Source of the DNA: Panicum virgatum
Lineage: Eukaryota > Streptophyta > Magnoliopsida > Poales > Poaceae
NCBI RefSeq assembly: GCF_016808335.1
Contig: NC_053144.1
Span: 58,048,195 to 58,112,194, forward strand
Direction of reading: 5' to 3'
Length of the DNA: 64,000 nt
The notes under the pieces were generated by a model, which was not told the DNA's origin, searched no databases, and saw nothing but the letters and a program-made list of their open reading frames with translations. This document shows positions 53,236-63,709 of the stretch, piece after piece (within the stretch, counting starts at the first letter, position 1; every line of letters starts with the position of its first letter). A program made the position numbers and the translations under genes.

Positions 53236-55593
53236 ATGGCCGAGCCAGCGGAGCACCGTCCGGCCGAGGAGGAGGAGGAGACCGCGGCGGCCGGCGAGGA
53301 CGAGGACACCGGCGCCCAGGTCGCGCCCATCGTCAAGCTTGAGGAGGTCGCCGTCACCACCGGCGAGGAGGACGAGGACGTCCTACTCGACATGTGAGTC
53401 CTCCGCTGCCGATCTGACGCTCTGATTTCGCTTCGGTTCGATCCGATCCGATTTTGCTATGTTTTGATGTGACCCTCGGGTGCGGTTCCGCAGTAAGGCC
53501 AAGCTGTATCGATTCGATAAGGAGGGGAACCAATGGAAGGAGCGGGGTACGGGCACCGTCAAGCTGTTGAAGCACAAGGAGACCTCCAAGGTCCGCCTCG
53601 TCATGCGCCAGGCGAAGACACTCAAGATCTGCGCCAATCACCTTGGTAACCCCCCGTTTTTTTTTGTTGATTTTCGGTCGGATTTCGATCTGGGTGGAAT
53701 GGGCCTGTGACTTTAGGGTTTTGTTTGTGTTTATGTGTGCGCAGTGGTGGCGACGACAAAGATGCAGGAGCACGCCGGGAGCGACAAGTCTTGCGTGTGG
53801 CACGCGCTGGACTTCGCCGATGGCGAGCTTAAGGAGGAAATGTTCGCGATCCGCTTTGGATCGGTCGAAAGTGAGCACTAAGAACCCCATCTAAACTCAT
53901 TAACCCTCCTTACAGCAGTTTAACACCCTTTCTGTTCATATCTATCTAGCTACGCTGTTAACAGTGTGAAATTCTTGATGTTGGGGGGTTTTTCTACTAG
54001 TTGAACACTGGAGATTGTTGTTTTGTTTATTTATTTTATTTTTTTGTTAGAAGAGTTGAAAGACTACTGCCCTCTGTATCCATGTATCCTGTGATGACAA
54101 GTTTGTTGGATACTTGGTTGTGGTTCCAATGTTTTGTCAGTGGTTAATCCAATGGTCTGTCACCCTCCACTTGATTTTTCGAACATCCCAGATACATAAT
54201 CAAGGTGTTCTAGGCTCTTCTGTCGTGATCATCCATAATCATGCACTCATGCGCAGTATTCATACGGCCATTGACATTGTTTCCTGTTTTCATGTCATGA
54301 CATTGTTTTGCATTTGCCTGTAAACTCAAGCAACACACCACTTATAATAGATTCCTGTAAGGTCTAACTATTTCGGGGCAATCACAGGCTGTCCTTTGTA
54401 TTTGAAGTGTTCTTCAACGTGGGAGGACATAATTACTTGTGCTCTAAGCAGAAGCTGTTTTTTTTCCCCACACGATATGGTATTGCTGTATCTATTTTCA
54501 TTGTGGTTATGGCACAAACTTCCCTAAATTTATAGTGAACTACTACTTGTTTCTATTTTTTGTAAAACCTCCATGTCTTGACTGGTGATGTTGGCGTATT
54601 AATAAATAGCGAAAGTACCAAATCGGTAACGGTCTAAGGATGTTAAACCAGTTTTGTGGTCATCGTTTGACGTTGTATTGTTATGCATCAAGAATGACTG
54701 TCATTAATTGTGTGCTTCCACTAAGCTGCCTTGCCATTACTTGTTAGCTAATTACTTATTCATAGTTATGCATAATGAAAAACTGTCATTAATTTTGCAC
54801 TTCCACTCAGCTGCTTTGCCGTTACTTGTTAGCTAATTACTTATTGGTAATGTGCCATTTTGGTACATTCATCACCTTTCGCAGCTCCGCCCATTGCTGT
54901 GTCAGCATGCACCTGGAATAATTGACAATGGACCAAATATACTGAAACTGATATTTTTTCATGTCTTACCTTGATATTGCTTCATGCATCACGGATTTTT
55001 TTCAGTGTGGGTGAATCCGAATTTTGTTATTCATAAGCAGCGGAATTAAAAAAGAGTATAGTTTTTCCACATCGTTCAAGGTTTAGTTATGAGGAATTAT
55101 TCTACGGCCTAGAGCCCTAGATAGTTTCCTTCGGTAGTCTGGTTATGCTGCTGCGCCAAGGGCCAACATACTAGCCAGGATTAAAGCTAAAGGAGCAGCA
55201 GGGGGAAAGGCACTAAAGTTCTGAGCCATTACAGTATGAACAGCTATATATCTCATCTAATTGGCAAAAAAGTAAAAGAATTGAGCATGCAAGCTTCGCA
55301 TATGAATTTCATTACTCAAGGCTTAAACAAATATCCTTATTTTTTGGTTTTGTACCAGGCTTTGTGGCCTTGCTGCTTACTCTTGTCATTCTATTTCAGA
55401 CTGCAAGAAGTTCAAAGATACTGTGGAAGATATTGCTGAGAAGCAAGGAAAGAATGAGGAAAAAGAAAGCGAGGAGGCCTCCTCTGCCGCTGAATTGGTG
55501 GAGAAGTTAACAGTGACAGAGGCCAAAAAGGAGGAAGCTGCGGATAAAGAGGAAGCTCCTGCTGCAGATGATAAGAAGGATGTTAAGGAGTGA
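53236..55593 (+). CDS. RANBP1: Ran-binding protein 1 (RanBP1)
   Basis: Four exons close in phase to 209 residues: 53236-53393, 53494-53645, 53745-53870, 55400-55593. The acidic N-terminus (MAEPAEHRP, then an EEEEE run) leads to a complete Ran-binding domain at about residues 50-150. The core motifs [36 protein letters not shown] and [20 protein letters not shown] are all intact. The C-terminus is charged and rich in Lys, Glu and Ala, as in other plant RanBP1 proteins, where nuclear-export activity has been mapped near the C-terminal side. RanBP1 binds Ran-GTP and, with RanGAP, promotes GTP hydrolysis to release export complexes in the cytoplasm. Intron 3 is long (1.5 kb) and has an 85-bp tandem duplication. 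Confidence 0.96.
54680..54846. repeat. tandem duplication, period 85 bp, in RanBP1 intron 3
   Basis: Two copies of an 85-bp unit start gttatgcat at 54,680 and 54,765, sharing cttgttagctaattactta and cactcagctg-type phrases. They have diverged at several positions, so the duplication is older than the 83-bp one in the CHUP1-like intron. Confidence 0.85.
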
Positions 55594-56827
55594 AGACGCC
55601 TGTTTTCGCCTCCTATGCGTTGGTGGGCATTTGTATACACTGAAACAAGTGTCAAACGACAGTCATTGCATTCATTTTGTTGTCAGGGTTCTTCCCTTCA
55701 CAAATTTTCATTTATGTTTTCTTCAGGATGAATGTTTGTGTTAGGTGGAATCTGAGTTGTCAGTCATCTACTTGTCATTCGTGGTCGATACTGTTATTGG
55801 AGTCTCCAGTTTATCTTGGGATGGAGTGGCTAGGGTCAGCATGTTTGTACAATTATTTGGAGTTGCTTTTGGAATGGCCGCGGTTGGAGTTGTCCAAAGT
55901 CTGTCTTTTCGCTTCACCTATCTGCTTCATTTGCTGTTCTCAATGATATGAGATGCTTCAAATCAGAAAATAATGTGAGATGCTATACTCTGTCTTGCAG
56001 CTTTTTTTTTTTGGTTTTGTTGTTGTCGCGTGTGCTGCTGGACGAATTTATTCAATAGAAGACTGATGGACAGTATGAATGATTACTCTGTACGATATTG
56101 CAATACCCGTGGGTCAATCTCCACCTGCTATCTGGATACCGATACGGTGGGTTACATTGTCATGGTAGGTCGGGGCATGATGTCCCGATGATCTGCAGTA
56201 AATAACTAACGCCCCACGGGATGCGCATCGTCCGCATTGCCGGAACTGCATTCCCATGACAGGCAGGCAGGGGATGATCCCCTGCTGATTTGCTATAAAA
56301 ACCCAACGCTGAAATCTCCCAGATCCATGGCATGCGTATCTTCAATGTTGTCGGGACGCGAATACGCGATGTACCCCATGGATCCCTGTCCCTGTGTATA
56401 CCTCATACCTGTACTCGCGGCCGTGGTACCAGCAAACCGCCATGAAAGCCACCTCTTGTCCGGGGACAAGCGAGATTGGTTGTTTGGTGTACCGCAGATG
56501 TGCGATCCCCTCCATGGCTCCATGAATTGGTGTCGCACTCGAGCTCGGGTACGCATGTTCAGTGTGGATGTGTGATGCCGGCAGCAATTGACAGCGCCAC
56601 AGGGGTGGCTGCCGCGGTCCGTGTCTAAGGCCAATATCAACGGAAGTTTCATAGAAATATTATAAGTATTAATTTTTATACTATAGTAGCAAATTTGCTT
56701 AGATGAAAGAGGAGAGAATAAAAAAAATTCATCGCCATAATACTTCTTTAGCTTAGCTACCAAATTTTCAATTTTATTAACTATATGATGACACTCCTCG
56801 TTTCCCACCGAAACTGACGGGGACAAG
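55594..56827. other. RanBP1 3' flank and intergenic DNA
   Basis: From 55,594 to about 55,950 is likely the 3' untranslated region of RanBP1. From 56,160 to 56,620 GC-balanced sequence contains open frames on both strands without recognisable domains. A transposon origin is possible, but no ends were found. Confidence 0.3.
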
Positions 56828-56950
56828 TCTGTTCGGCTGAGCTAAACACCAGCCAGCGCTGGCTGGAGCCTAGAGTGCGGGCACTGTAAGGACACTGTAG
56901 TAACACTGTGCGGAAAACGGTGCTGGCTTCCAGCCAACCGAACGACGCTT
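56828..56950. mobile_element. short MITE (gttcggctg ends)
   Basis: Left end gtctgttcggctgagc and right end gccaaccgaacgac are imperfect inverted copies. Next to them an inner copy of ccagccagcgctggctgg also forms a local palindrome. Length is about 120 bp. This resembles short grass Tourist-like elements. Confidence 0.55.
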
Positions 56951-57103
56951 GAGAATGGCACGGGCCAACGGCGATTCAGATGCCTCCTTGCCTGCTGCTG
57001 CTTGTTTCTGCAATGGAATTTGGCTATTCACGTACGTGGGGTACGGACGGGCCCGATCTGAATAAAATTTTGGCGATTCACATACTGACGGGCCCTCTCT
57101 GTA

Positions 57104-57316
57104 GGCCCTGTTTGGGACTGCGTGGGCGATAAGCGCGAGCGGAATAAGCGCAACGCGGCCGCAAACTCGCTTCTGCGATTTTTTACCGCCCAGTTCAAAT
57201 CCCGCGTTTCGCCTTCGCATGCGGCTGGAATAAGCGCGTTGGAAGCGAAGTGTTTGGCGGAATTTTTCTGCGTTTTTTTACAGAAAAGCACCGCAAACGT
57301 TGTCCCAAACAGACCC
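57104..57316. mobile_element. Tourist-like MITE with 3-bp target duplication
   Basis: Left end ggccctgtttgggac and right end gtcccaaacagaccc are inverted copies over 15 bp with one or two mismatches. The trinucleotide gta flanks both sides (57,101-57,103 and 57,317-57,319), which fits the 3-bp duplication of PIF/Harbinger-type MITEs. The interior is GC-rich for this class, with repeated aataagcgc motifs in both orientations. Confidence 0.78.
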
Positions 57317-57319
57317 GTA

Positions 57320-57857
57320 ATCGGAACAAAATATTTGCGCTGCAGGGATTTCAGGTGATCGCGCGCTGCTCTGCGTGCCTGCTGCTCTGTTTCCGTTGCC
57401 CTGCTGCTGCGTGGTACAGTGGTACTCCACTCTCCCAGTCAGCAAGTGTGGCTGCCCAGACAGTTATGGGAAGCGCCAAACGCGTGAATACTAATAAGTT
57501 ACTAACGGTAACGGTAGCGCAGCGGGAAAATTCTGTCTGGCATCTTGCCAGTTCAGATCCAAGGCCACCGTATTTCCTCTGATGAGCTGCACCCTATCAG
57601 GCCACCATGGATTGAGTTTCGTGAATAAGCATGCTGTTTCCGTCTTCAGTCTTCCGCTCCAGAGAATCATTAGCCAACCCGGAGCTGGACGTGCTGAGAT
57701 CTCTGCAATGGAAAACTGCCAAGTGAGTGGCACGAGAGGGAAGCAGCAGCAGCCGCGCGCGCCGCGCCGATCAACTAATCTTGGCCAACCTATTACCCGA
57801 TCGGCAGCGATTTCGGTCAGAATCATCGAAGAACGCGTACGAAGCGGCACACGAAAC
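57320..57857. other. intergenic, MAPKKK 3' flank
   Basis: Likely 3' untranslated region of the minus-strand kinase gene on the right. No other feature is recognised. Confidence 0.3.
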
Positions 57858-59261
57858 TCATTGGCTGCTCGATTGGACACAAATTTGGATCGAATTGAAT
57901 CGGCGAGGGGGACAAAGAGTACATGGTACCAGCACGGGTACAACGGCCAACGGCGGCCAGCCGAATCCTACTACCCCGAACCCGCATTTATGTCGACAAC
58001 GGTGACTGCGACAGCCAGGACGGCCGCGGCCACAGCGGAGCCCGCCGCTGCCACTGCCGACGAGCACGACGTCATGATCGCGGCCGGCGGCGGCGGCGGG
58101 GGCTGAGCTTGGGGCGGCGGGCCTACCAGCTTTGCCATTTCCCGCGCTGCCGTCTGTTGCTGACGATGGCGCGGTTCTTGGCGCCTCGGAACTGGGAGGT
58201 GAGGCCCAGGTGTCGGCCGCACAGGTGGGCCCGGTGCCCCTCTCCGGCTCCTCCCAATCCCAGCTCGCGCGCGGCCAGTTTGAGGCGGCCAATTCGGCGA
58301 CCCGCCCCTTGGCGCGCGCCATGACCTCGTGCTCGCTCTCGGGCTCCGCGTCGTCCCGCGCCTCGGAGTCCGAATCCGAGGGGGCCCAATCGAGGACCGC
58401 GCGAGGCGACGGGGATGGAAACGGCTCCGGCTCGCTGGCGCCGTCTCGAGGATCGTCCGCGGAGAGGAAGGGGTGGCGCAGCAGCTGCTCGCAGGTCCAC
58501 CGCTGGCCGGCGTCGCGGCGGAGGCACTTGTCGAGGAAGTCCCGGCACGCGTCGGACAGGCACGCGGGGATCGCGGGGCGCTTCCCGCCGAACCCGACGA
58601 GGAGCAGCAGCTCGCCGACCTCGCAGGCGCCGCCGAGTTCCGACCACGGGCGCGCCCCCGTGAGCAGCTCCAGCGCCGTGCAGCCCAGGGACCAGACGTC
58701 GGACGCCGGCGTCGCCGCCCCGCCGCGCGCCACCTCGGGCGCCATCCACGCGGGCGTCCCGCGCGGGCCGCGCGGCGCCGCCTCGGACACCAGCCTCGCC
58801 GCGCCGAAATCGGCGAGCTTCGCGCCGCCGCCGGCCTCGCCGCGGCCGAGGAGCACATTCCGGCCCTTGACGTCCCCGTGCACCACGCCGGCCTCGCCGT
58901 GCAGGTACCGCAGCGCGGCGGCCACCCTCCTGAGCACGCCCCGCGCGCCGCGCTCGCCGAGCCCGCCCCGCCTCGCGGCGGCTTCCGCGGCGGTGCCGCC
59001 GGGCACCAGCTCCATGCGCAGGTCCCTCGTGGCGCCCGCCCCGCCGTCCCCGAGGTACGCCACGACGTACGGCGAGGCCAGCCGCCTCAGGATCCTTATC
59101 TCGCCCTCGAGGCACGCCAGCGCCGCCGCGGCGCCCGGTGCGGCTGCCGCGTCCACCGACTTCACCGCAAAGGCGCGGCCCGTGGCCCTGTCGACGGCCA
59201 GGTGCACCGCGCCGAACGCGCCCCTGCCGATGCATTTCCCGCGCAGCCACTCCGTGTCCAT
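57858..59261 (-). CDS. MAPKKK17/18-type protein kinase
   Basis: A single-exon gene of 467 residues. The kinase domain covers about residues 4-260. The Gly loop is IGRGAFGAVHLA, the ATP-binding lysine is AVK (Lys34), the catalytic loop reads VHGDVKGRN with Asp130, DFG is at 151-153, and GTPAWMAPE follows. In the catalytic loop Gly replaces the Arg of HRD, so this is a non-RD kinase, as is common in the MAPKKK13-21 group, where Cys or Gly occupies the spot. Arabidopsis MAPKKK17/18 act in the ABA-activated MKK3 cascade. After the domain comes a Ser/Pro/Glu-rich tail with WDWEEPE. The last 60 or so residues (from GLRCGRGRPG on) are rich in Cys, Arg and Pro and look unlike a conserved tail; the alternative frame there encodes an Ala/Val-rich end with DINAGSG, so a late frameshift is possible. 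The GC-rich codon use is typical of grass single-exon genes. Confidence 0.9.
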   Translation of the reverse strand: MDTEWLRGKCIGRGAFGAVHLAVDRATGRAFAVKSVDAAAAPGAAAALACLEGEIRILRRLASPYVVAYLGDGGAGATRDLRMELVPGGTAAEAAARRGGLGERGARGVLRRVAAALRYLHGEAGVVHGDVKGRNVLLGRGEAGGGAKLADFGAARLVSEAAPRGPRGTPAWMAPEVARGGAATPASDVWSLGCTALELLTGARPWSELGGACEVGELLLLVGFGGKRPAIPACLSDACRDFLDKCLRRDAGQRWTCEQLLRHPFLSADDPRDGASEPEPFPSPSPRAVLDWAPSDSDSEARDDAEPESEHEVMARAKGRVAELAASNWPRASWDWEEPERGTGPTCAADTWASPPSSEAPRTAPSSATDGSAGNGKAGRPAAPSSAPAAAAGRDHDVVLVGSGSGGLRCGRGRPGCRSHRCRHKCGFGVVGFGWPPLAVVPVLVPCTLCPPRRFNSIQICVQSSSQ

Positions 59262-59427
59262 GGCGCGCGCGCGCGTGTTGGAGTAGAGAATAGTAGAGCA
59301 GAGCCGACCGAGTGCGAGGAAGACAGGGGAGGAAGGAGAGGTGTGGAGGAGTCAGTTGGCAACGGAAAGGAGTTGGAGCAGGTGGTGTGAGGAGTGCAAG
59401 GAACGGGGAGAGTGTGCCAGGGGCGCT

Positions 59428-59436
59428 TATATATTG
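59428..59436 (-). promoter_or_regulatory. probable TATA box of the MAPKKK gene
   Basis: On the minus strand aatatataagcgcc lies about 170 bp upstream of the start codon at 59,261, a suitable position for a TATA box. Confidence 0.6.
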
Positions 59437-59656
59437 TGGGGTTCCTGCGCTGGAATTTGTGTGGGCTAGGATTTCGGCCTCGGAAAATTATCCCCCCTCG
59501 TTTTTCTTTCTCGCTGGCCTGGCCAGGCCTCCCCGTCCTGGGATTTCAACTTGATTCGCATGCTGGGCGGACGGGATATTAAACTCGGCCCCCGAATATT
59601 TATGGGATATCATGGGGGGAATAAATCGCCGGGTCACGGTTTTGCGAGAGGAGGGC

Positions 59657-59680
59657 GGGGGGGGGGGGGGGGGGGGGGGG
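59657..59680. repeat. poly-G tract (24 G)
   Basis: A run of 24 guanines follows gaggagggc. It lies about 400 bp upstream of the MAPKKK start codon and so within its likely promoter. Such a tract can form quadruplex structures and is prone to length errors in sequencing. Confidence 0.95.
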
Positions 59681-61084
59681 AGCCGTGCAAGTTGCGGGTG
59701 GCCGGGTGTTATCTTCGGGGTGCCGCTGCGTTGAGGCCACATGGTCAGGGATTTGAGTGACTTTGATGGGGTTCCCCCCTGGTTGATACTTGATGATAGT
59801 ATATGGACGGATGGCATTTACGGATTTACCTGCAGCAAGGGTTAGTTATTGATTTCCTTTCCTCACCCGTGTGTGACTGTGACCATGGCATGCACAGTAG
59901 ATTCGATTAACCGCAGTCTTTTCCTGTGTCGATCACCAACTGTTTGCCTGCCAATAACACGGCATACGATATTTGATCTGATTCCGCGCACTTTTTTTCG
60001 TTCCCCCTTTGATTGTAGTTTCAACTTCCAACTATAGTAGGAGTCGTCTCTGAAGTACTAGTAGATGTCAACGCCAACCGAAAGATGCTGAAAGCGGAAA
60101 TCTTCTGAAAATCACGGGACGTCCTCGAGCACACTGCGGCGCCCTCCGCACGCATCAAAATACGCAATCCTGGATTCGGGTGTCCGCACAGCCACAGGAG
60201 CCGCGCGCCCGCGCTAGCATCCAAGAGGCCAGTGGGAGGGAGCGTTTGCCCCCACGGAAACATTTCCCGTTCCGTGACGCGTCCACATCATCGCTATCAA
60301 CAGGATAAAACACATCTGCCCAACAAAAAAACAGGATAAAACACGTTTGCTGCCTCCGAGCGCGGCGAGCCACACCGCCAAAGCGCGAGCGCGGCGCGCC
60401 CAATTGGCTCCTCATCTCGTCGTCTGGGCCTCGCGCAGCCGCGCTTCTCCCGTCGTGCCGCCCAGCCGATGTGGCAGCTCGGCGGGGGGCCCGCGAGCGC
60501 GAGGCCGCGGTGACATGGTGCGGGGAGGCGCTCGTGGCGCAGGTGGTTCCGCCCGCCGCGCGCGGCGAGTGAGAGGCCGGCCGAAAAAGGAGCAGCCCGG
60601 CGAAAGCGGGGGGCCGCGCGGGCCCGGCGAAAGCGGGGGGCCGCGCGGGCCCGGCGAAGCAGTGGCCTGGACTGGGTGGCTCGCTGTCGCGGGCCGCGGG
60701 AGGGACCGCGCCGTGCCATTTATCGCGCCGGGGATCGCGATCGGCGGCGGCGTCCTCTCCTGTTCGCCCAGTGCCGCGGCCGCGGGCGGGGACGTGCGCG
60801 CCGGCGGGCCACACGAACGCAGAGGCCGCCGCCCTCGTCGACGTAGGCGCCGATCGCCCTGGGAATGGGTGGCGCTCGCGGGAAAAACGTGTGACCCGCG
60901 TCGCGGCCTTTCTTCCCTTTTCCCCCCACTTTGCATGTTTGGACGTGCGACGCCCGCGGGTCCGTGCCCCGGGGTTGTTCAGTTCGACGGCGCTGGTGGC
61001 ACGTCCGGTCGTGGTTCGTGAAACGGACAATGTGTGCAGGACAGATTGTTGCTCCTTTTCTTTTTGAAAGTTGGTAGAGAGTAG
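59681..61084. other. intergenic DNA, GC-rich from 60,340
   Basis: No gene is recognised. The part 60,340-61,020 is extremely GC-rich with long overlapping open frames on both strands, which is expected at such composition. At 60,597-60,660 a 27-bp unit (cccggcgaaagcggggg start) is present twice in full plus a partial third copy. Confidence 0.4.
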
Positions 61085-61419
61085 GGCCCCGTTTAGTTGC
61101 GCTCAGTAAAGTTTTTGAAAAGACATTTTTTTATATTTGAAGTACTAAACATAAATTAATCACAAAATAAATTACAGAACTCGTCTGTAAATCGCGAGAC
61201 GAATGTAATGAGCTTAATTAATCCGTCATTAGAGGTTGTTTACTGTAGCATTACTGTATCAATTTATCATCTGCTTACGGCCTAGTTAGGTTCATTATAT
61301 TCGTCTCGCGATTTACAAGCAGCAGTCGCAATGTGTTTTTTATTTCGTCTAGATTTAAGTCTTCATGCAGGTGCCGGAATTTTTTTTTTGAATTTTGATT
61401 TTCGCAACTAAACGGGGCC
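61085..61419. mobile_element. MITE with ggccccgtttagttgcg terminal inverted repeats
   Basis: Left end ggccccgtttagttgcg (61,085-61,101) and right end cgcaactaaacggggcc (61,403-61,419) are perfect inverted copies over 17 bp. Inside, gtaaatcgcgagacgaa near 61,190 is mirrored by ttcgtctcgcgatttac near 61,300. The motif tttactgtagcattactg is shared with the elements at 30,287, 31,333 and 32,191. No coding capacity. Confidence 0.85.
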
Positions 61420-63709
61420 TATATTATTTGCAGCTTCTCTAATCATGCGTTGTGAAAAGCGCAGACTCATAACTCGTTAGTCATTACTGGGTTGACCTTC
61501 TTTCTTCTACTAACCGTATTTTGTCCTCCCAAAAAAATTGAATAACAATAATTTGTGCAGTCAGTGACAATGATTGGAAGAAGGAACATTCTCTGTGTGG
61601 CAATGCAATCATAGGTGGGCACAATTCTGCCGATCCATTTTGTAACGTGGGACGGCCGCATTGGTACTCGCGATCATACATGAGTCGCCTTCTTGTGCCA
61701 ATCCGCATAGCGTTGGTGTGCACACACTGGCACGATGCAAGCCGCGGTATGTGCCGGACACGAGGCCGGCGTCGCCTTATCCGCGGATCTCGAAGGTTCG
61801 GGCTGCGCTAGATAACGTCGAGTTATTACGGGCATATCCACCCGAAATGGATCCCAAACACCGGGGCTAAAGGATGCCGAGAGAGCCATCCATTTGCTCC
61901 ACTTGCTGCCGGGGTTCTGTTGATGCGTGCGATCAACCTCCCCATGCTCATCGTGTAGGATAAGATCCGCCTTGATTCTCGTTGAATGGTGTGGCCGTCC
62001 AGCAAAAGCAGCACTGGATCGCCCGAGATTCAATCCCCCATCCATGCCACTTGCAACATGACTCCTACATGAGGGAGGGAGAACTACACTAGCTCTAACA
62101 ATTTTCACTTCTTTTTATTAAAGAAACAAGTTCCATTTAGTCTCTCAGCTTTGTTGTCCTTGTACGCTATCGCGCGACCTACGCAGCAAGCTTGTCAGGC
62201 TAGATACCGTCCTAATTCGGGGGTGGTGCTTCCTTCCTGATAACGTGATCTACTCCCCCGTCTTGCTAGAAACTGGGAAAGGCACGGCCCCCACGAGCCG
62301 CAAACACTCCCCTGGTCAAGATCCTTTTCGGCAATCGGCATCGCTTTCTGGACGAGCTGCCTCCGTCCCAGGACAAGCCGGAGCCGCGAAAAGGCGCTCC
62401 ATTAATTAGTACTAGTACTACTCCTGGCTAACCCAGGGCAGCCAGGCACAGCTGGTTTGATTAAAGAAACAGCCCTGGATCCCCCGGTGTCCGGGCAAGT
62501 GAAGCGCATGGCGCGCGCCCACGACGCCGGGGCAGGTTCTCAGCACGACCCCGACCGAGCCAGGATGCGGTGAACTGGACGCCGCGGTGGCCGGGGCCAG
62601 GCGGACCGCATGACGGCCGGTGCCAGCCAGTAGTCCTCTCCACGACGGAGGGGAGAGAATTTCACGGTCAGGTCAGATCCTTTTTCCCGGGAGTCGGCAC
62701 GCACCCGGGGACCGGGACGCCCCCCCTGCGCGGCGCCCCGCACGCACGCGGGACGCGCCGCGCCGACCGCTCGGGACATGCCTGCCGGCGCGGTGCCGGA
62801 GCCGGACGGACGGACCGGCCGAGGAGCCCACCGTCCACGGCCCCCGTGAAACGCGAAAAACGTTAGTCCCCACGGCGTCGGCGTGAGGAGGAACGGGTGG
62901 ACGAGGCCGGGGCGGCGTCAGGGGGTTCCGCCGCTGGTCCGGGTGGCTGGAGGTGTTGTCGCGGCGGGATGTCGTGGGATGGCGCGACACCGGCGGGCAG
63001 GGTAACGTGGGCGCGGGGTGGCGAGGCGGCCCGACACACCGGGCCATGGGTGCCGGCCGCGAGAGGAACCACCGGGGGCGGTGTCGCGAGGCAACGCGGT
63101 CACGCCATGCGTTCCCGCTGTGGTGGTGCCGTTGCGTTGCCCACCACGCCCGTCTCCATGGGCTCAGTCCCCGCGCCGGGCCTCTTGTCTCGCGCCGCCC
63201 AGTCTCTGTCGTGCCAGTTTTGGCGCCGGCGCGCCGGTGCTGGCCGGGCTGACCGGCGCCGGGGACGGCATGTGCCGCCGCAAACGCAACGCCACCGCGC
63301 GTCGTGGCGAATCGACCGGGGGCGTCGCCCGGACCACACAGTCACACACACGATCAGCTCCCCTTTGGGTGGATCGGAGCACCGGATTTTTTTAGTGGCT
63401 CCTGCACGGCTGGCTAGTGGCTACACATCCTGGCGTATAAAGGCGGATGCTGTCGTCACGTGCGCGGCTCGGGCTTAAGCTGAAAGCAAGATCCCTCTCG
63501 TGCCGTGTTTGGGGCCTCGGCGCTGCTGGCTGTGCTCCACCCATGTCCTGATCACGACGCGCAAACCGTCGCCATCAGCTTCGCCTAGCGCTGCGCAGAA
63601 AACGCATTAGCTTGTCGAGCGCTTTACCGAGTGCGACCCTTGGAGGAGGGAGGGAGGGCACGGTGGCTGTGAGGCTGTGACTAGGTGCTTCGTTGCTTTG
63701 CTTCCACAC
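61420..63709. other. intergenic, GC-rich from 62,440
   Basis: No gene is recognised. From 62,440 to 63,480 the sequence is CpG-rich with overlapping frames on both strands. At 63,434-63,443 tataaagg is followed within 30 bp by tcacgtgc (a G-box core), a promoter-like pair on the plus strand. No coding region follows before the MITE at 63,710. Confidence 0.35.

Noticed and set aside
53118..53393. Minus-strand open frame over the start of RanBP1
   Set aside because: It is opposite the first RanBP1 exon and is Ser/Gly-rich low complexity.
58123..59390. Long open frames in other frames and on the plus strand over the kinase gene
   Set aside because: The minus-strand kinase frame explains the sequence. 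The others are Arg/Ala/Pro-rich shadows with no motif.
60155..61030. Open frames up to 291 codons on the minus strand and 224 on the plus strand
   Set aside because: The stretch is extremely GC-rich with few possible stops. The products are low-complexity Arg/Pro/Ala and overlap each other, and no splice or promoter signals support them.
62570..63478. Overlapping open frames up to 193 codons in the GC-rich block at the right end
   Set aside because: Same compositional reason, with no recognisable protein feature on either strand.
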